A stretch of DNA of 64,000 nucleotides from Aedes albopictus (taxonomy: Eukaryota; Arthropoda; Insecta; Diptera; Culicidae): assembly GCF_035046485.1 (NCBI RefSeq), contig NC_085138.1:366423238-366487237 (forward strand), in the 5' to 3' direction. The first letter of the stretch is position 1. Each line of letters starts with the position of its first letter. The translations under genes and the position numbers were made by a program. The notes beneath the pieces are model-generated. The model made no database searches. It saw nothing but the letters and a program-made list of their open reading frames with translations, and was not told the origin of the DNA. Below are positions 13,034-24,503 of the stretch, one piece after another.

Positions 13034-14410
13034 ATGGAGAATCTAACGAATACCGAAGTCGAGGAGGACGCGAACGTGTTCCGAAGAAGCGAGAGGATGC
13101 AGAGATCACCAGTGACACCGCTGGAAACCGCAGCGATCGCTACCAGTAGCACAATCCGAAGCGAGCTTCAAGGAAACCAACAGGAGCTAGGGTCTTCGAA
13201 CCAGCGAGTGTTCACACCGACGCCGAAGAGCAGTGCTGCTCAAGAGTCGGGTTTGGGTGAGGTGAGGAAGAAGGTGAACGAACTGTACGAGTTTGTGAAG
13301 GACAGACACAACGTGCACCTGAAAATTAAGCAGATGGTGACGAACATCAAATCTGCTGTTATAGCTGCCGAACGAGAGCAAAAGGCACTTAGATTGAGAG
13401 CTGAAACAGCTGAAAAGGCTGTAACGGAAGCTGCAGGAAGAGCTACGGCGGAAACTCGGGAGACGCCTAAGAGTCACCGCTCGGAGAAAAGAGGTAGGGA
13501 CACGCCTGGAGACGAGGAAGTCCCGAAGAAGCAGAAGAACGATCAGTCGCGCGTCGACAATCAGAGAAACGATGGCAGAGACAGTGGATGGCGCACCGTT
13601 GAAAGCCAGCGAGTTAAGAAGAAAAAGCGAAAGGAAAAAATAGAAAGGAAGACGGAACCGGAAAAGAAAGATAAACTTCGGCCATCTAGGAGGAAAAGCA
13701 GAGGTGATGCCCTCATAGTCGAAGCGAGCGACAAGACAACGTACGCTGCGCTTCTCAGGAAGGTGAGGGAGGATCCGGACCTTAAGGAGTTGGGCGAGAA
13801 CGTGGTTAAGACACGGCGCACGCAGAAAGGCGAGATGATCTTCGAGCTAAAGAAAGATCCAGCTGTTAAGAGCCTGGATTACCGGGAACTCGTCGCGAAA
13901 TCCCTGGGCAGCGATGCAAATGTCAGGGCTCTTTCACAGGAGGTGGTGATCGAATGCAGGGATCTGGATGCGGTCACGACAGAAGAGGAACTGAGATTTG
14001 CCCTAACCGAGCAGTGTAAGCTGGATGTTCCGGTGCAAATTCGATTAAGGAAAGCGTTTGGAGGCACCCAGACGGCGGCGATTCGCTTATCGGTTGACGC
14101 TGCAAACAAGCTGGTGGAGATCGGCAAGATAAAAGTTGGTTGGGCGGTGGGCAATCTGAGAGCCACTCCTCGAGTTGCTAAGCAGATGGAGAGATGCTTC
14201 CGGTGTATAGAGTTCGGTCACCAGGCGCGAAGCTGCAAGGGCCCTGACAGGTCCACATTGTGCTGGAGATGCGGTGGAAGTGGTCACGTTGCTCGAGACT
14301 GCACGAAGCAACCGAGGTGTATGTTCTGCAAACCGGAGGACGGAAACGATCATTCGACGGGTGGCTTCAAATGCCCGATGTACAAGAAGGCGAAGGCAGG
14401 TCAACAATGA
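13034..14410 (+). CDS. R1-clade ORF1 protein (Gag-like nucleic-acid chaperone), intact
   Basis: This 458-aa protein should bind the element RNA and help form the ribonucleoprotein that reaches the target. Residues about 60-145 are Glu/Lys/Ala-rich and look like a coiled coil. Residues about 150-230 are strongly basic. A conserved central domain of R1-type ORF1 follows (DALIVEASDKTTYAALL near 230). The C-terminus holds three zinc knuckles, CX2CX4HX4C at residues 388 and 410 and a longer CX2CX7HX6C at 429. The first ATG of the open frame is used, with AAAATGG context. The stop codon TGA overlaps the ORF2 start in ATGA. No frameshift or internal stop is seen. The homologous ORF1 in elements 2 and 3 confirms the reading frame. 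Confidence 0.93.
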   Translation: MENLTNTEVEEDANVFRRSERMQRSPVTPLETAAIATSSTIRSELQGNQQELGSSNQRVFTPTPKSSAAQESGLGEVRKKVNELYEFVKDRHNVHLKIKQMVTNIKSAVIAAEREQKALRLRAETAEKAVTEAAGRATAETRETPKSHRSEKRGRDTPGDEEVPKKQKNDQSRVDNQRNDGRDSGWRTVESQRVKKKKRKEKIERKTEPEKKDKLRPSRRKSRGDALIVEASDKTTYAALLRKVREDPDLKELGENVVKTRRTQKGEMIFELKKDPAVKSLDYRELVAKSLGSDANVRALSQEVVIECRDLDAVTTEEELRFALTEQCKLDVPVQIRLRKAFGGTQTAAIRLSVDAANKLVEIGKIKVGWAVGNLRATPRVAKQMERCFRCIEFGHQARSCKGPDRSTLCWRCGGSGHVARDCTKQPRCMFCKPEDGNDHSTGGFKCPMYKKAKAGQQ

Positions 14411-17400
14411 CAATGATGGAGATAACGCAAGTGAATCTCAATCATTGCGATGCAGCACAGCAACTGTTGTGGCAGTCGACAACGGAAACCAAGTGCGACG
14501 TCGCAATAATTGCAGAGCCGTACCGAGTTCCTATCAATAACGGTAACTGGGTGGCGGATAAAGCAAGGATAGCGGCAATCCAAGTTACAGGCGGGTTTCC
14601 CATTCAAGAAGTAGTGGATAACGATCATGAAGGTTTTGTTATCGCCAAGATCAACGGTGTCTTTGTGTGCAGCTGCTATGCGCCCCCAAGGTGGACCCCT
14701 GAGCAATACAATCGGATGTTGGATCTACTAACTGATAAGTTGATAGGACGTGCGCCGGTTGTTATCGGCGGGGACTTCAACGCCTGGGCGGTGGAGTGGG
14801 GAAGTAGGCTGACCAACGCAAGGGGTTACTGTCTGCTGGAAGCCTTAGCGAAGCTGAATGTTAAAGTGTGCAATGAAGGCTCTGTGAGTACATTCCGTAA
14901 GGACGGACGAGAATCCACTATTGATGTGACGTTCTGCAGCCCGTCGCTGATGAACAACATGAACTGGAGAGTAAGCGAAGAATACACGCACAGTGACCAT
15001 CAGTCCATCCACTACAGCGTCGGTCGGCGGATCTCCGCTCTACCGAGCACCCGGAGGACCTGCGAAAGGAAGTGGAAAACGAAGCAGTTCGACAAGGAGC
15101 TTTTTGTCGAGGCACTTCGGACAGACAGCGACACTCCCGCTATGACCGCTGTGGAACTAACGGAAGCAGTAGCGAGGGCATGTGATATTACTATGCCCAG
15201 GAAACTCGAACCGAATAACCGCCGGCGTCCAGCTTACTGGTGGAATGAAACGCTCAGCACCCTACGTGCTGCCTGCCTTAAAGCTAGAAGACGATTTCAA
15301 AGAGCAAGATCCGAAGCGAGCAGAGAGGAACGCAAGGTGATTTTCCGCGAGGCCAGGACCGCTTTCAAGCGGGAGATTGCTCTGAGCAAGGCCAATTGCT
15401 TCAAGGAGCTGTGCAGAGAAGCAGACGCCAATCCCTGGGGACAAGCTTATCGCGTCGTGATGGCGAAGATCAAGGGCCCAGCTACACCAGCTGAAATGTG
15501 CCCTGAAAAGCTGGAGGTAATTGTGAACGGCCTCTTTCCGAATCACGGTTTAACCACATGGCCACCTACGCCGTACGTCGACGGGGTGGAAGTAGCTGCC
15601 GGCGCAAACCGGGTGTCTAACGAGGAACTCCTTACAATAGCCAAAGGACTAAAAGTGAAGAAAGCCCCTGGTCCAGATGGTATCCCCAACATGGCATTGA
15701 AAGCGGCGATCGAAGCGTTTCCGGACATGTTCAGGATAACGATACAGAAATGTCTGGTGGATAGCTACTTCCCAGACATTTGGAAGATCCAGAAGCTGGT
15801 GTTGCTGCCAAAGCCTGGCAAGCCGCCAGGAGACCCAGCATCGTATCGACCGATATGCCTGCTGGATACGCTTGGCAAACTCCTGGAGAAAATCATCCTG
15901 AACAGGCTGATAAAGTGTACGGAAAGCGAGAGCGGACTGTCTAATAGGCAGTTCGGGTTTCGGAAAGGGAAGTCGACTGTGGATGCAATCCGGACAGTCA
16001 TTGCGAATGCGGAGAAAGCCTCAAAGCAGAAGAGGAGAGGTAATCGTTACTGCGCCGTGGTAGCTATAGACGTGAAGAACGCATTCAATAGCGCCAGCTG
16101 GGAAGCCATCGCCACTGCACTACACAACATGAGGGTCCCTGACTATCTGTGCAAGGTTCTGAAAAGCTACTTCCAGAATCGAGTCTTGGTCTACGAGACA
16201 AACCAGGGTCAGAGATCGGTTAGAGTCACGGCGGGTGTGCCACAGGGCTCCATACTCGGCCCAACGATGTGGAATATTATGTATGACGGAGTGTTAAGAC
16301 TTGAACTACCCGGAGGAGTCGAGATCGTCGGTTTCGCGGATGACGTCGTCCTTTCGATAACCGGTGAGACCCTGGAAGAAGTAGAGATGCTGACGGCGGA
16401 GACGATCGGTTCCATCGAGGCCTGGATGAGTGAAGTAAAGCTGCGGTTGGCTCACCATAAGACAGAGGTAGTGCTAGTCAGCAACTGTAAAGCAGTTCAA
16501 CGGGCCGAAATTAACGTCGGCGGACAGGTTATCCCGTCAAAGCGTGCGTTAAAACACCTGGGCGTGATGGTGGACGACCGATTGAATTTCAATTGCCACG
16601 TCGACTATGCCTGTGAGCAGGCAGCGAAAGTTGTTAATGCTGTATCCAGGATTATGCCGAACATCGGCGGACCGAGCAGCAGCAGCAGACGCCTTCTGGC
16701 GGGAGTATCCTCTTCGATACTTAGATACGGAGTTCCGGCCTGGGCTACAGCGCTGAAACTGAAGTGCAATCGAACAAAACTTTCGAGCACGTTCCGGCTC
16801 ATGGCTATTCGTGTGGCGAGCGCGTACAGGACGATATCGTCGGAAGCAGTCTGCATTATCGCCGGGATGGTTCCCATACACATCACCCTGGCAGAGGATG
16901 TAGAGTGTTACCGGAGAAGAGGCACTGCAAACGTGAGGAAGACAATCAAAGCGGACTCGTTGGCTAAGTGGCAGCAAGAGTGGAATGACGCGGAGAAGGG
17001 TAGATGGACCTACCGGCTTATCCCAGATGTGTCGGTATGGATGTCCAGAAAACACGGAGATGTGAACTTCTACCTAACACAGTTCTTGTCAGGTCATGGA
17101 TGCTTCAGACAGTATTTGTATCGATTCGGCCATGCAGAGTCCCCATTCTGTCCGACATGCCCAAACAACGAGGAGACACCGGAGCACGTGATATTCGACT
17201 GTCCGCGATTTGAAGAAGTACGTGGTGACATGCTAGCGAGCGCTGCTGGAAATCTGAGTCCCAACAACGTAGTAGAGAGAATGTGTCAGGACGAAACCGT
17301 ATGGAATGCGGTGAACAGAGCGGTCACGCGGATCATGTCAGTTTTCCAGCGGAGATGGCGCGAAGATCAAAGAGTATTGGGTCGCGATCGGAGTAGGCTT

Positions 17401-17421
17401 GATCCACCGCCGGGGACTTGA
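14407..17421 (+). CDS. R1-clade ORF2: endonuclease and reverse transcriptase, intact
   Basis: This 1004-aa polyprotein carries out target-primed reverse transcription: its endonuclease nicks the target and its RT copies the RNA from the exposed 3' end. Residues 1-220 form an apurinic-type endonuclease with N-terminal QVNLNHC, GGDFNAWAVEWGSR (Asp123, Asn125) and SDH at 196-198. The RT spans about 440-720, with APGPDGIPN, SYRPICLLDTLGKLLEK, AIDVKNAF (Asp555), GVPQGSILGP and FADD (Asp645-646), so the catalytic Asp triad is present. A C-terminal CX2CX8HX4C cluster begins at Cys915. The open frame extends further upstream, but homology and the ATGA overlap with ORF1 favour ATG at 14407. The last codons run into the first 3' UTR repeat. 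Part of the frame is also open on the antisense strand; those frames are shadows. Confidence 0.95.
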   Translation: MTMMEITQVNLNHCDAAQQLLWQSTTETKCDVAIIAEPYRVPINNGNWVADKARIAAIQVTGGFPIQEVVDNDHEGFVIAKINGVFVCSCYAPPRWTPEQYNRMLDLLTDKLIGRAPVVIGGDFNAWAVEWGSRLTNARGYCLLEALAKLNVKVCNEGSVSTFRKDGRESTIDVTFCSPSLMNNMNWRVSEEYTHSDHQSIHYSVGRRISALPSTRRTCERKWKTKQFDKELFVEALRTDSDTPAMTAVELTEAVARACDITMPRKLEPNNRRRPAYWWNETLSTLRAACLKARRRFQRARSEASREERKVIFREARTAFKREIALSKANCFKELCREADANPWGQAYRVVMAKIKGPATPAEMCPEKLEVIVNGLFPNHGLTTWPPTPYVDGVEVAAGANRVSNEELLTIAKGLKVKKAPGPDGIPNMALKAAIEAFPDMFRITIQKCLVDSYFPDIWKIQKLVLLPKPGKPPGDPASYRPICLLDTLGKLLEKIILNRLIKCTESESGLSNRQFGFRKGKSTVDAIRTVIANAEKASKQKRRGNRYCAVVAIDVKNAFNSASWEAIATALHNMRVPDYLCKVLKSYFQNRVLVYETNQGQRSVRVTAGVPQGSILGPTMWNIMYDGVLRLELPGGVEIVGFADDVVLSITGETLEEVEMLTAETIGSIEAWMSEVKLRLAHHKTEVVLVSNCKAVQRAEINVGGQVIPSKRALKHLGVMVDDRLNFNCHVDYACEQAAKVVNAVSRIMPNIGGPSSSSRRLLAGVSSSILRYGVPAWATALKLKCNRTKLSSTFRLMAIRVASAYRTISSEAVCIIAGMVPIHITLAEDVECYRRRGTANVRKTIKADSLAKWQQEWNDAEKGRWTYRLIPDVSVWMSRKHGDVNFYLTQFLSGHGCFRQYLYRFGHAESPFCPTCPNNEETPEHVIFDCPRFEEVRGDMLASAAGNLSPNNVVERMCQDETVWNAVNRAVTRIMSVFQRRWREDQRVLGRDRSRLDPPPGT

Positions 17422-17835
17422 CCGAGTCGTTCGTTGCGTAGTACCGGTTATAGGTCGTCGGGGCGCCGGTGAACCGGAAGTCTACCACCAACCGGAATCG
17501 CCGGGCCGACTTCGGCACCTTACTGGTCGGGTTGAAAACATCGGTGTCGAGAGAACTTCCACCGTCGGGGTCTTTCTCTGTCGGAGTAGGCTAGGTCCGT
17601 CCACCGCCGGGGACTAGACCGAGTAGACCGCGAAAAAGCACCGGTGCTTGGTCGTCAGGGCGCCTGTGAACCGGAAGCCAGTCTCCAACCGGAATCTCAG
17701 AACCGACCTTGGCACCAGCCTGGGAAGTATCGGTAACGGAAGAAGTTTCAGTGTCGGGGAACTCTTCGTCGGATAGGGTAGATCCACCGTCGGGGACTAT
17801 CCGAGTCGTGCGCGAAAAGCCGGAGTGCTGAATGG
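17392..17835 (+). repeat. Three imperfect about 190-bp tandem repeats at ORF2 end and 3' UTR
   Basis: Units begin at 17392, 17585 and about 17774, each with a version of AGTAGG...GATCCACCG and CCGGGGACT, then CCGAGT, GTGAACCGGAAG and CCAACCGGAATC. The third unit is cut short by the distal 3' UTR. The same units occur in element 3 and one related unit follows ORF2 in element 2, so the repeat is a family trait. In R1-like elements the 3' UTR is usually what the RT recognises, so the repeats could matter for template choice; that is inference. Confidence 0.8.
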
Positions 17836-18106
17836 CACACGGACGGCATTAGAATAACAAATTTGGTGTATGTTTGCACCAACTGTGTCGCTGAATGGCG
17901 ATAGGTTAGGTACGAACACTAAAAAGATTAGAATAACAAATTTAGAAGCGACAAAATGTGCATGAGCACAGAAGAAGAAGAGCGCATGAGCGCATTGCCC
18001 CCCCTGAAGCAGTCGCATCAGTGGTACCAGGGGGATCGAGGCGACAAGGTGTAGCAGAGTTTTTCCAATCGGTTTTCTCTGCTCGGGAGGTTGGGAGGAA
18101 AAAAAA

Positions 18107-18247
<141 letters not shown>

Positions 18248-19138
18248 CCAGGAGAAGTGAGACCCGGTGGCTCCAAGAAACATAAGGACGCCCCCGTTAC
18301 TGGTGCACGCCATCCAGTAGAGAATGTCGTCGCAGACGGCCATACCCCGTGGCAGGTCGTCGGCAAAAGAAAAGCGAAGTCGGCCGGTAAAAGCAGGTCC
18401 GACAAACGGAAGCTCATAAAGAGAAAAAATAAAGGTGAAGCTCTCATCGTCAAAACAAGTGACGACTCGTACGCGGAAGTTCTGCGCACCATGCGGACTA
18501 ATCCGGACCTTAGGGAGCTAGGGGAAGACGTAAAGAAAATTAGGCACACCCGCAATGGGGAAATGATCCTCGAGTTAAGAAGGGATCCAAAAGGAAGCAG
18601 CTCCTCCTACAAAGAGCTTACCGAGAAAGCTATGGGCGATAAGGTCGAAGTCAGGGCCCTATGTCCGGAAGCAACCCTCCTATGCAAAGACTTGGACGAG
18701 GTCACATCGGAGCAGGAAGTTGAATTAGCTATGAAGGAGCAGTGCGAGCTAGGAGAAGCCAGGATGACCATCCGTGTAAGAAACGGACCTTCTGGCACGA
18801 AGGTGGCATCGATCAAACTACCGATCGATGCAGCCAATAAGGCACTAAGAGTTGGCAAGATCAAAATAGGCTGGTGTGTGTGCCCCCTGAGTATCTCTCA
18901 GCAACCGGAAGTGTGTTTCAAATGCCTAGAGTACGGCCATCTGGCAAGAGATTGCAAAGGGCCTGACAGAAGCAAACTATGCAGAAGGTGTGGTGAGGAA
19001 GGCCACAAAGCTCAGGATTGCAGGAAGTCCCCGAAGTGCCTCATCTGCGCAAACACAGAGAACAGCAATCATCCGACAGGTGGCCGAAGATGCCCGGCCT
19101 TCAAGCAAGTGAGTGCAACTAAGTCCCAGTGGAGGTAA
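18248..19138 (+). pseudogene. R1 element 2 ORF1, N-terminally truncated
   Basis: About 290 codons align with the C-terminal two thirds of element 1 ORF1: a basic region, the central domain (GEALIVKTSDDSYAEVL), and three CCHC knuckles (CFKCLEYGHLARDC, CRRCGEEGHKAQDC and a longer third one). No ATG lies at the beginning of the frame. The apparent start is only the first in-frame codon after the microsatellite, so no normal protein would be made. It ends TAA at 19136-19138 just before the ORF2 homology. Confidence 0.88.
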
Positions 19139-22120
19139 TCCAAATCAACCTCAACCACTGTGAGACTGCACAGCTTTTGCTACGAACGACAAGCCGTTGT
19201 GGAGCAAAACTGCGATGTTGCTATTATTTCGGAGCCATACCGAATCCCCTCCGAAGATGGAAACTGGACAGCAGATAGGGCGAAAACAGTAGCAGTCTGG
19301 ACAGCGGGAAGATATCCCGTGCAAGAAGTGGTGTACTGCGCAGATGAAAGTTTTGTGGTTGTGAAAATCAACGGAATTTTTATATGTAGCTGCTATGCCC
19401 CACCAAGATGGACGATAGAGCAGTTTAACCAAATGCTGGACAGGATAACCGAGGAGCTAATCGGCCGAAGACCAGTCGTCATTGCCGGCGATTTTAACGC
19501 TTGGGCGGTCGAATGGGGTAGCCGTCTCACAACCCCAAGAGGAAGTAGTCTACTGGAGGCCCTAGCTAAGCTAAACATAGACATCGCCAACGAAGGTAGC
19601 ACCAGTACGTATCGTAGGGAAGGTAGAGAGTCTATCGTCGACGTCACCTTTTGCAGTCCTGTTCTGATGGGAGCGATAAATCGGAGAGTATGTGAGGAAT
19701 ACACCCACAGCGACCATCAAGCCATCCGGTACCATATTGGAGGCAGGGCTCGGCTGGAGTCACGTGGGACACAAACGAATGAGCGGAGGTGGAGGACAGC
19801 GAACTTCGAAAAGGACGTGTTTGTTGAGGCGCTAAGGCTGGAGAGCAATTCACTGAACCTCAGTGCAGACGAGCTGGTAGCGGTACTATCCCGCGCGTGC
19901 AACGCTACAATGCCAAGGATGGGAAAACCAAGAAACAGTCGACACCCCGTCTACTGGTGGAACCCAACGATTGCTGATCTGCGAGCACAGTGCTTACGAG
20001 CTAGAAGAAGGATGCAGAGGGCTAGAAATGACGGTGATAGGGAGCAACGTAGGTTACCTTACAGAGCAGCAAGAGCCGTATTGAACAAAGCGATCAAGCT
20101 CAGCAAGAAAGCCTGTCTTGACAATCTCTGTCATAAGGCCAACTTGAATCCATGGGGTAATGCGTACAAAGTAGCAATGTCGAAGATAAAAGGTCCTGCG
20201 GTACCACCCGACAGATGCCCGGAAAAGATGAAAGTTATCATCGAGGCACTGTTTCCGATTCACGAGCCGACAATCTGGCCGCCCACACCGTACGTCAATC
20301 AGGATATCCACGAGGAAGAAATCAGGGTGTCTAACGAAGAGCTGATCGCGGTAGCGAAAGCCTTGCCAATCGAGAGAGCCCCTGGCCCGGACGGGATACC
20401 AAACGTGGCCCTAAAAGCAGCAATCTACGAAAACCCGGATATGTTCAGGAGCACAATACAACATTGCATTCAGGAGGGCAGTTTCCCTGACATCTGGAAA
20501 CGACAGAAATTGGTGCTACTGCCAAAGCCTGGGAAACTTCCCGGCGACCCATCAGCGTATAGGCCGATATGCCTATTGGATACCGTTGGTAAATTGTTGG
20601 AGAGAGTGGTCCTAAACAGGCTCACGAAATACACTGAGAGTGAGAGCGGTCTATCAGAATTGCAGTTCGGATTCCGGAAAGGCAGGAGCACTGTAGATGC
20701 CATCAGAAAGGTTGTGGATGCTATGCAGACGGCGCAGAAGCAACAGAGAAGGGGAAACCGTTACTGCGCGGTGGTCACCCTAGACGTCAAAAATGCTTTC
20801 AACAGTGCCAGCTGGGCAGCAATTTCCGATTCGCTGCACAGGCTAAGGGTACCTGAGTATCTGTGCCAGATTCTGAAAAGTTATTTCCAGAACCGCAGAT
20901 TGATCTACGAAACAGACGCCGGAAAGAGGAGTGTGGCTATTACGGCGGGCGTTCCACAGGGATCCATTCTGGGCCCGACTCTCTGGAACGTCATGTACGA
21001 TGAGGTTTTGAAACTGAGCCTTCCCAGAGGAGTAAAGGTCGTCGGATTTGCGGATGACGTGGCGCTGCTTGTGATCGGAGAAACACGAGAGGAAGTAGAA
21101 GTACTGGCCACGGGGGCGATAGACACGGTGGAAGACTGGAGAAGAAGCTATCTCTAGCTCACCACAAGACTGAGATAGTTGTCATCAGCAACCGGAAGAA
21201 TGTGCAGCATGCAACAATTGTGGTTGGCGATTGTACTATCGACTCGAAGCGCGAAGTCAGGCACTTGGGAGTGATACTAGACGACCGACTGAACTTCAAC
21301 AACCACGTTGACTACGTCTGCAAGAAGGCCACGGTGGTGATCTCGGCACTATCCCGGATCATGCCTAACAACTCTGCGATCATCAGCAGCAAGCGGAGAC
21401 TACTAGCGAGCGTATCATCATCCATCGTCAGATACGCAGCCCCAGTGTGGTCGTCGGCATTAAAGACTGGAAGAAACCGCGCCCAGCTGAACCGTACGTC
21501 CAGGCTGATGGCGATGCGAGTGTCGAGTGCGTATCGAACCATCTCGTCAGACGCCGTGTGTGTAATAGCCGGGATGATCCCTATCTGCCTTCTACTGGAA
21601 GAAGATAGCGAATGCTACAGGGACCGAGGCACAAGAGGAATTCGGAAGAGAGCGCGAGTCAGCACACTACACAAGTGGCAGCAGCAGTGGGATAACGCTG
21701 CGAATGGCAGGTGGACTCATCGTCTAATTCCCAACGTGTCGATGTGGATCACCAGAGCACACGGGGAGGTTAACTTCCACATGACACAATTTCTGTCTGG
21801 TCATGGGTGCTTTAAGCAGTACTTGTACAGATTCGGCCATGCCAGTTCACCGATCTGTCCTGAGTGTCGGGACACAGAAGAAACACCGGAGCACGTCATC
21901 TTCAGTTGTCCAAGGTTCGCGAGGAGAAATGGCAGCAATTGTCGGCGTCGACGTAAATGTGGAAAATATCGTCGAACGTATGTGCAGCGACGAAGAAAAG
22001 TGGAACGTAGTTAACAGGACTGTAGTTCAGATCATGGTTGTACTACAGCAAAGTTGGCGGGAGGAACAACGATCGGTTTCGGGAGACATTCCTTCGCCGG
22101 GAAACTCTCTGACGGAGTAG
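19132..22120 (+). pseudogene. R1 element 2 ORF2 (endonuclease-RT), frameshifted
   Basis: The first codons (VEVIQINLNHC from about 19132) are in a different frame from the rest, implying a small indel near 19195. From there to 21157 the endonuclease (GDFNAWAVEWGSR, SDHQ) and the RT core (LDVKNAFNSASW, GVPQGSILGP, FADD) are continuous. Near 21140-21157 about 7 bp are missing relative to element 1, which shifts the frame. The thumb and C-terminal cysteine cluster continue in the frame 21202-22014. A further shift near 21918 moves the end to the frame closing at 22120. The start codon region lacks the ATGA seen in element 1. It is inactive as it stands. Confidence 0.9.
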
Positions 22121-22646
22121 ATCCGAGGGCTAGTAGAGTAGAACGCGTCGTAGCACCGGTCTGGGTCGTCGGAGCGCCAGTGAACCGGACGCCAGGACCC
22201 ACCGGCATCGCTGGAGTGACTTCGGCACCCCGCCGGTAAGTTCGTAATGTCCGCAAGGCGTAGAAGATGTCTGCCTCCGGGCGGGTCTGCGCTGAATGGC
22301 GAAAAATGTAGGAAATTAACAAATTACTAACAGGAGCTAAATGGTTCAGCATGACGCATGTTGCTTGCTGATTGGCGAAACCTAACAAATTACCAACAAG
22401 AGCTAATTGGCTTAGCATGGAGGTAGCGAAAAAGCATAGAAAATTTTAACAATAACAGCGTAGAATAACAAATTGGTGATGGTGCACAAGGCACATAACG
22501 CCTCCCCTCCGAAGAAATACTACATGGTGGTTCCGGAGGGGAATTTAAGGTGGAGGTGAACTAGGAGAGTGTTTTTAGTGGGTAGGCGCACATTCGAATC
22601 CCACACAGCGTCTTTTGAAGATTTTTGGACTCCTAGAATAAAAAAA

Positions 22647-22820
<174 letters not shown>

Positions 22821-23447
22821 GGGGCAGCAGGGACAGGAGTCCAGGGGCTTGACGAACCCCCCCTTCTGCAAGTCGGGTGGAAACTTGGGAGTTTTCCTAA
22901 GCGAAAACCGTTCACACACCCGTGTGGATTACCACCTTTGGCTCTTCCTTCGGGGAGTGACCGAGCTTCTGGCTTCCAGACAGCTCAAGCGGAGGATGCC
23001 TAGGATGTGGTGGGGTTTCAACAGTGGGCTCTGTTGGATCCTCATAAAAAGCCACACATCTGCAAGCAACTCCGTACAAGCGACCTGGTACCGCTTTCAA
23101 AGTGCCTTAGCCCAAACACCCGGAGTGCCAACCGGCACATCAGGATTGATGCCAGTAACATCCTGATTATGGCATACTGGTCAACGCAAACGACAACGGA
23201 CTACGGATTATGGATCGGATGGCGATGATGGGCTGACATTCGTGCTGTTCTGTTCCCTGAGTAAGGAAGGGTGACACCTACTTTTAACGGCGAGCGGGCT
23301 AACAGTACGTTTGCCTCCGTCCCGTTAAAACCTTGGCAGGCCTCCAGGTACGTTCAATACTCGCACCAACAAAGGTGGGTAGTAGGCTCAGATGGAACAT
23401 TCCTGACCTACGCTGATCCGGCTCTGGACACGTACCCCATGAAGGTA

Positions 23448-24394
23448 AAGCCTGTATCCGCAATAATCGGGACACAGAAATATGGCTGTAACTCTGCAAT
23501 AGATACATTCAAATTGCTCAAATTCTGCCTGATAATATCTTAATATGTGTTCATTTCACCTGCAAAATTACATGTGAATCGGTGAAGTACCTTTTGTTGT
23601 AGCAATGAAACAGTAGAACGCGTGCATTTGAATTTTGTACAGCCCCTGGTTTAGCTTGTCAGCGCTGTAACTTTTGAATTTGATAAAGAAAATGACTGAA
23701 ATTTTGAACACAAATCTCTCATTCTACTTTACTTACATAGGCAAAATTTCAAAAAAATCGATGCACTATCAACAATTTTATAGTCGAAACATATATTGGG
23801 GCTGACCGTGATTTTAGCCCTTCAGACAACAATTAGTGAGCACCCCTTATTGTTTCGATTGTATTGTTGAAAGTACTACACCAATAATCATCAAATTTTG
23901 CAGGCATAATATACACATAATCAACTACCTTCTGTGAGAATTTCATGAAAATTGACAGAGATATTCAAAAGTTATGAATGGGCAAACATCGCACATAAAA
24001 AACATGAAACATTTTCACTAACACTATCCCCTATCAACACCAGTAACTTTTAATCCAATTGATAAAAGTTGATGAAATTTTGCAAGAAAGTGTCTCTATA
24101 AGTATCATAACTGCTCACGATGTTTCATAATTATCATCACAGAACTTTGAATTGTAGCGGAAAAGCACCATCTAGTATGCGAATGAAAATTGGTGATGAT
24201 TGTACAAAATCTTAAAAACGTCGTCTGTTTGTTTCTCATCCACAGTTAAAAGTAATGCATCGATTTTTATGAAATTTTGCATAAATGATAAACATACACC
24301 AAAGAGTTCTCAGTTAATTTTTGGCCAATTTTTATTGATTCACTACAGAGTTACTGCCGTACTTTTGTGTCCCGATTATTGCGGATACAGGCTT
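23448..24394. mobile_element. 947-bp TA-flanked non-autonomous DNA transposon in R1 element 3 5' UTR
   Basis: Compared with the matching position of element 1 (12928-12935, AAGGTACGCG), element 3 carries an extra block bounded by TA at 23446-23447 and 24395-24396. Its ends are perfect inverted repeats of 29 bp beginning AAGCCTGTATCCGCAATAAT. TA duplication with such ends fits the Tc1/mariner superfamily. No transposase is visible, so it would have been moved in trans. The filled versus empty comparison within this window fixes the boundaries to the base. Confidence 0.92.
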
Positions 24395-24503
24395 TACGCG
24401 TTCAACCCTCGCTTGACCTCCCTGCTTTGCAAAGATAACCAAGGGATCATAAGCGACTACTACAACGAGTGGAGATAGCGGCCCGGAGTGGGGACCCAAC
24501 AAA

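Noticed and set aside
13187..17055. Antisense ORFs of 60-168 aa across the R1 elements
   Set aside because: They are shadows of ORF1 and ORF2 caused by codon bias; the same frames recur at 24.6-28.8 kb only because the elements are homologous.
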